Notes under the pieces: generated by a model
Told to the model about the DNA's origin: nothing
Databases searched by the model: none
The model's input: the letters and a program-made list of their open reading frames with translations, nothing else
Made by a program: the position numbers and the translations under genes
NCBI RefSeq assembly: GCF_006716765.1
Contig: NZ_VFPO01000001.1
Span: 5,456,001-5,520,000, forward strand
Direction of reading: 5' to 3'
DNA: 64,000 nucleotides
Source: Actinomadura hallensis
Lineage (GTDB): Bacteria > Actinomycetota > Actinomycetes > Streptosporangiales > Streptosporangiaceae
In this document: positions 63,870 through 64,000 of the stretch, in pieces
Numbering within the stretch: the first letter of the stretch is position 1
How the letters are laid out: every line of letters begins with the position of its first letter

Positions 63870-64000
63870 CCCACAACCACCCCACCCCGCTTCGCCTTTG
63901 GGGCCTCCGGCAAGTGGATCGCCGATCCCACTGTGACTCTGGCTTGGCATGGCCGAGGCGGGTTCATTACGATCCGTAGCCGTTCCTGCGCGCTTCACAC

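Noticed and set aside
63870..64000. Possible gene start at the right edge
   Set aside because: No frame with a credible start or family resemblance before the window ends.

Overview
The window is high-GC actinobacterial chromosome. Evidence: strong third-position GC, many GTG and TTG starts, genes packed into ATGA, GTGA and TGATG overlaps, an AfsR/SARP regulator, a DUF397 plus XRE pair, a glp-sepX-galU division and cofactor cluster, a FadE34-like fused acyl-CoA dehydrogenase, and an actinomycete-type integrative and conjugative element (AICE). The gene set would suit a filamentous Streptosporangiales member such as an Actinomadura relative, but no rRNA or marker gene is present to fix this.

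Layout, left to right. 0.3-3.6 kb: VOC and DinB proteins, an HxlR repressor diverging from a quinone oxidoreductase, and a lipoprotein. 3.8-10.6 kb: one minus-strand operon of [NiFe]-hydrogenase accessory genes (hypE, hypD, hypC, two SIS-domain paralogues around a second HypC-like gene, a maturation protease and several conserved unknowns). It contains no hydrogenase subunits and no hypA, hypB or hypF. 11-14 kb: FadE34-like acyl-CoA dehydrogenase with a divergent FadR/GntR regulator. 14-23 kb: small metal-binding proteins, an M15 peptidase, a STAS plus MEDS/anti-sigma pair, a methyltransferase, a SARP regulator and a GIY-YIG protein. 23-26.6 kb: a divergent xylan locus (secreted GH10 xylanase and GH62 arabinofuranosidase, both with ricin-type carbohydrate-binding domains) with two operator-like palindromes between them. 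26.7-31.3 kb: protoglobin, then a two-component system, M15 peptidase and VanJ-like protein resembling a glycopeptide-response locus without vanHAX.

31.3-38.4 kb is a decayed strip: gene fragments, a complete IS3-family element, a broken aminoglycoside phosphotransferase, a DUF397/XRE pair, a barstar-domain protein, and a 60-bp relic matching the 3' end of the AICE integrase gene. 38.412-50.997 kb is an apparently complete 12.6-kb AICE inserted in tRNA-Ala(CGC) and bounded by 46-bp direct repeats. Its core is int, xis, repSA, small transfer genes, a DUF2637/SpdB-like gene, an FtsK-type traSA, an SCO3933-family gene and a GntR repressor. Its cargo is two helix-turn-helix/P-loop-kinase fusions with near-identical kinase halves and unrelated DNA-binding halves, plus a guanylate-kinase-like protein.

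51-64 kb returns to conserved chromosome: sepX/glpR, a GNAT acetyltransferase, mogA, moaC, glp, galU, 5-formyltetrahydrofolate cyclo-ligase, a 2-hydroxyacid dehydrogenase, a K+/H+ antiporter, an FmdB zinc ribbon, an MMPL transporter, an MTA phosphorylase and a CpaB/SAF protein.

The strongest candidates for undescribed biology are the paired SIS proteins of the hydrogenase accessory operon, which have lost different parts of the GmhA active site, and the HTH-kinase cargo module of the AICE. All calls come from reading the sequence; no database search was run.
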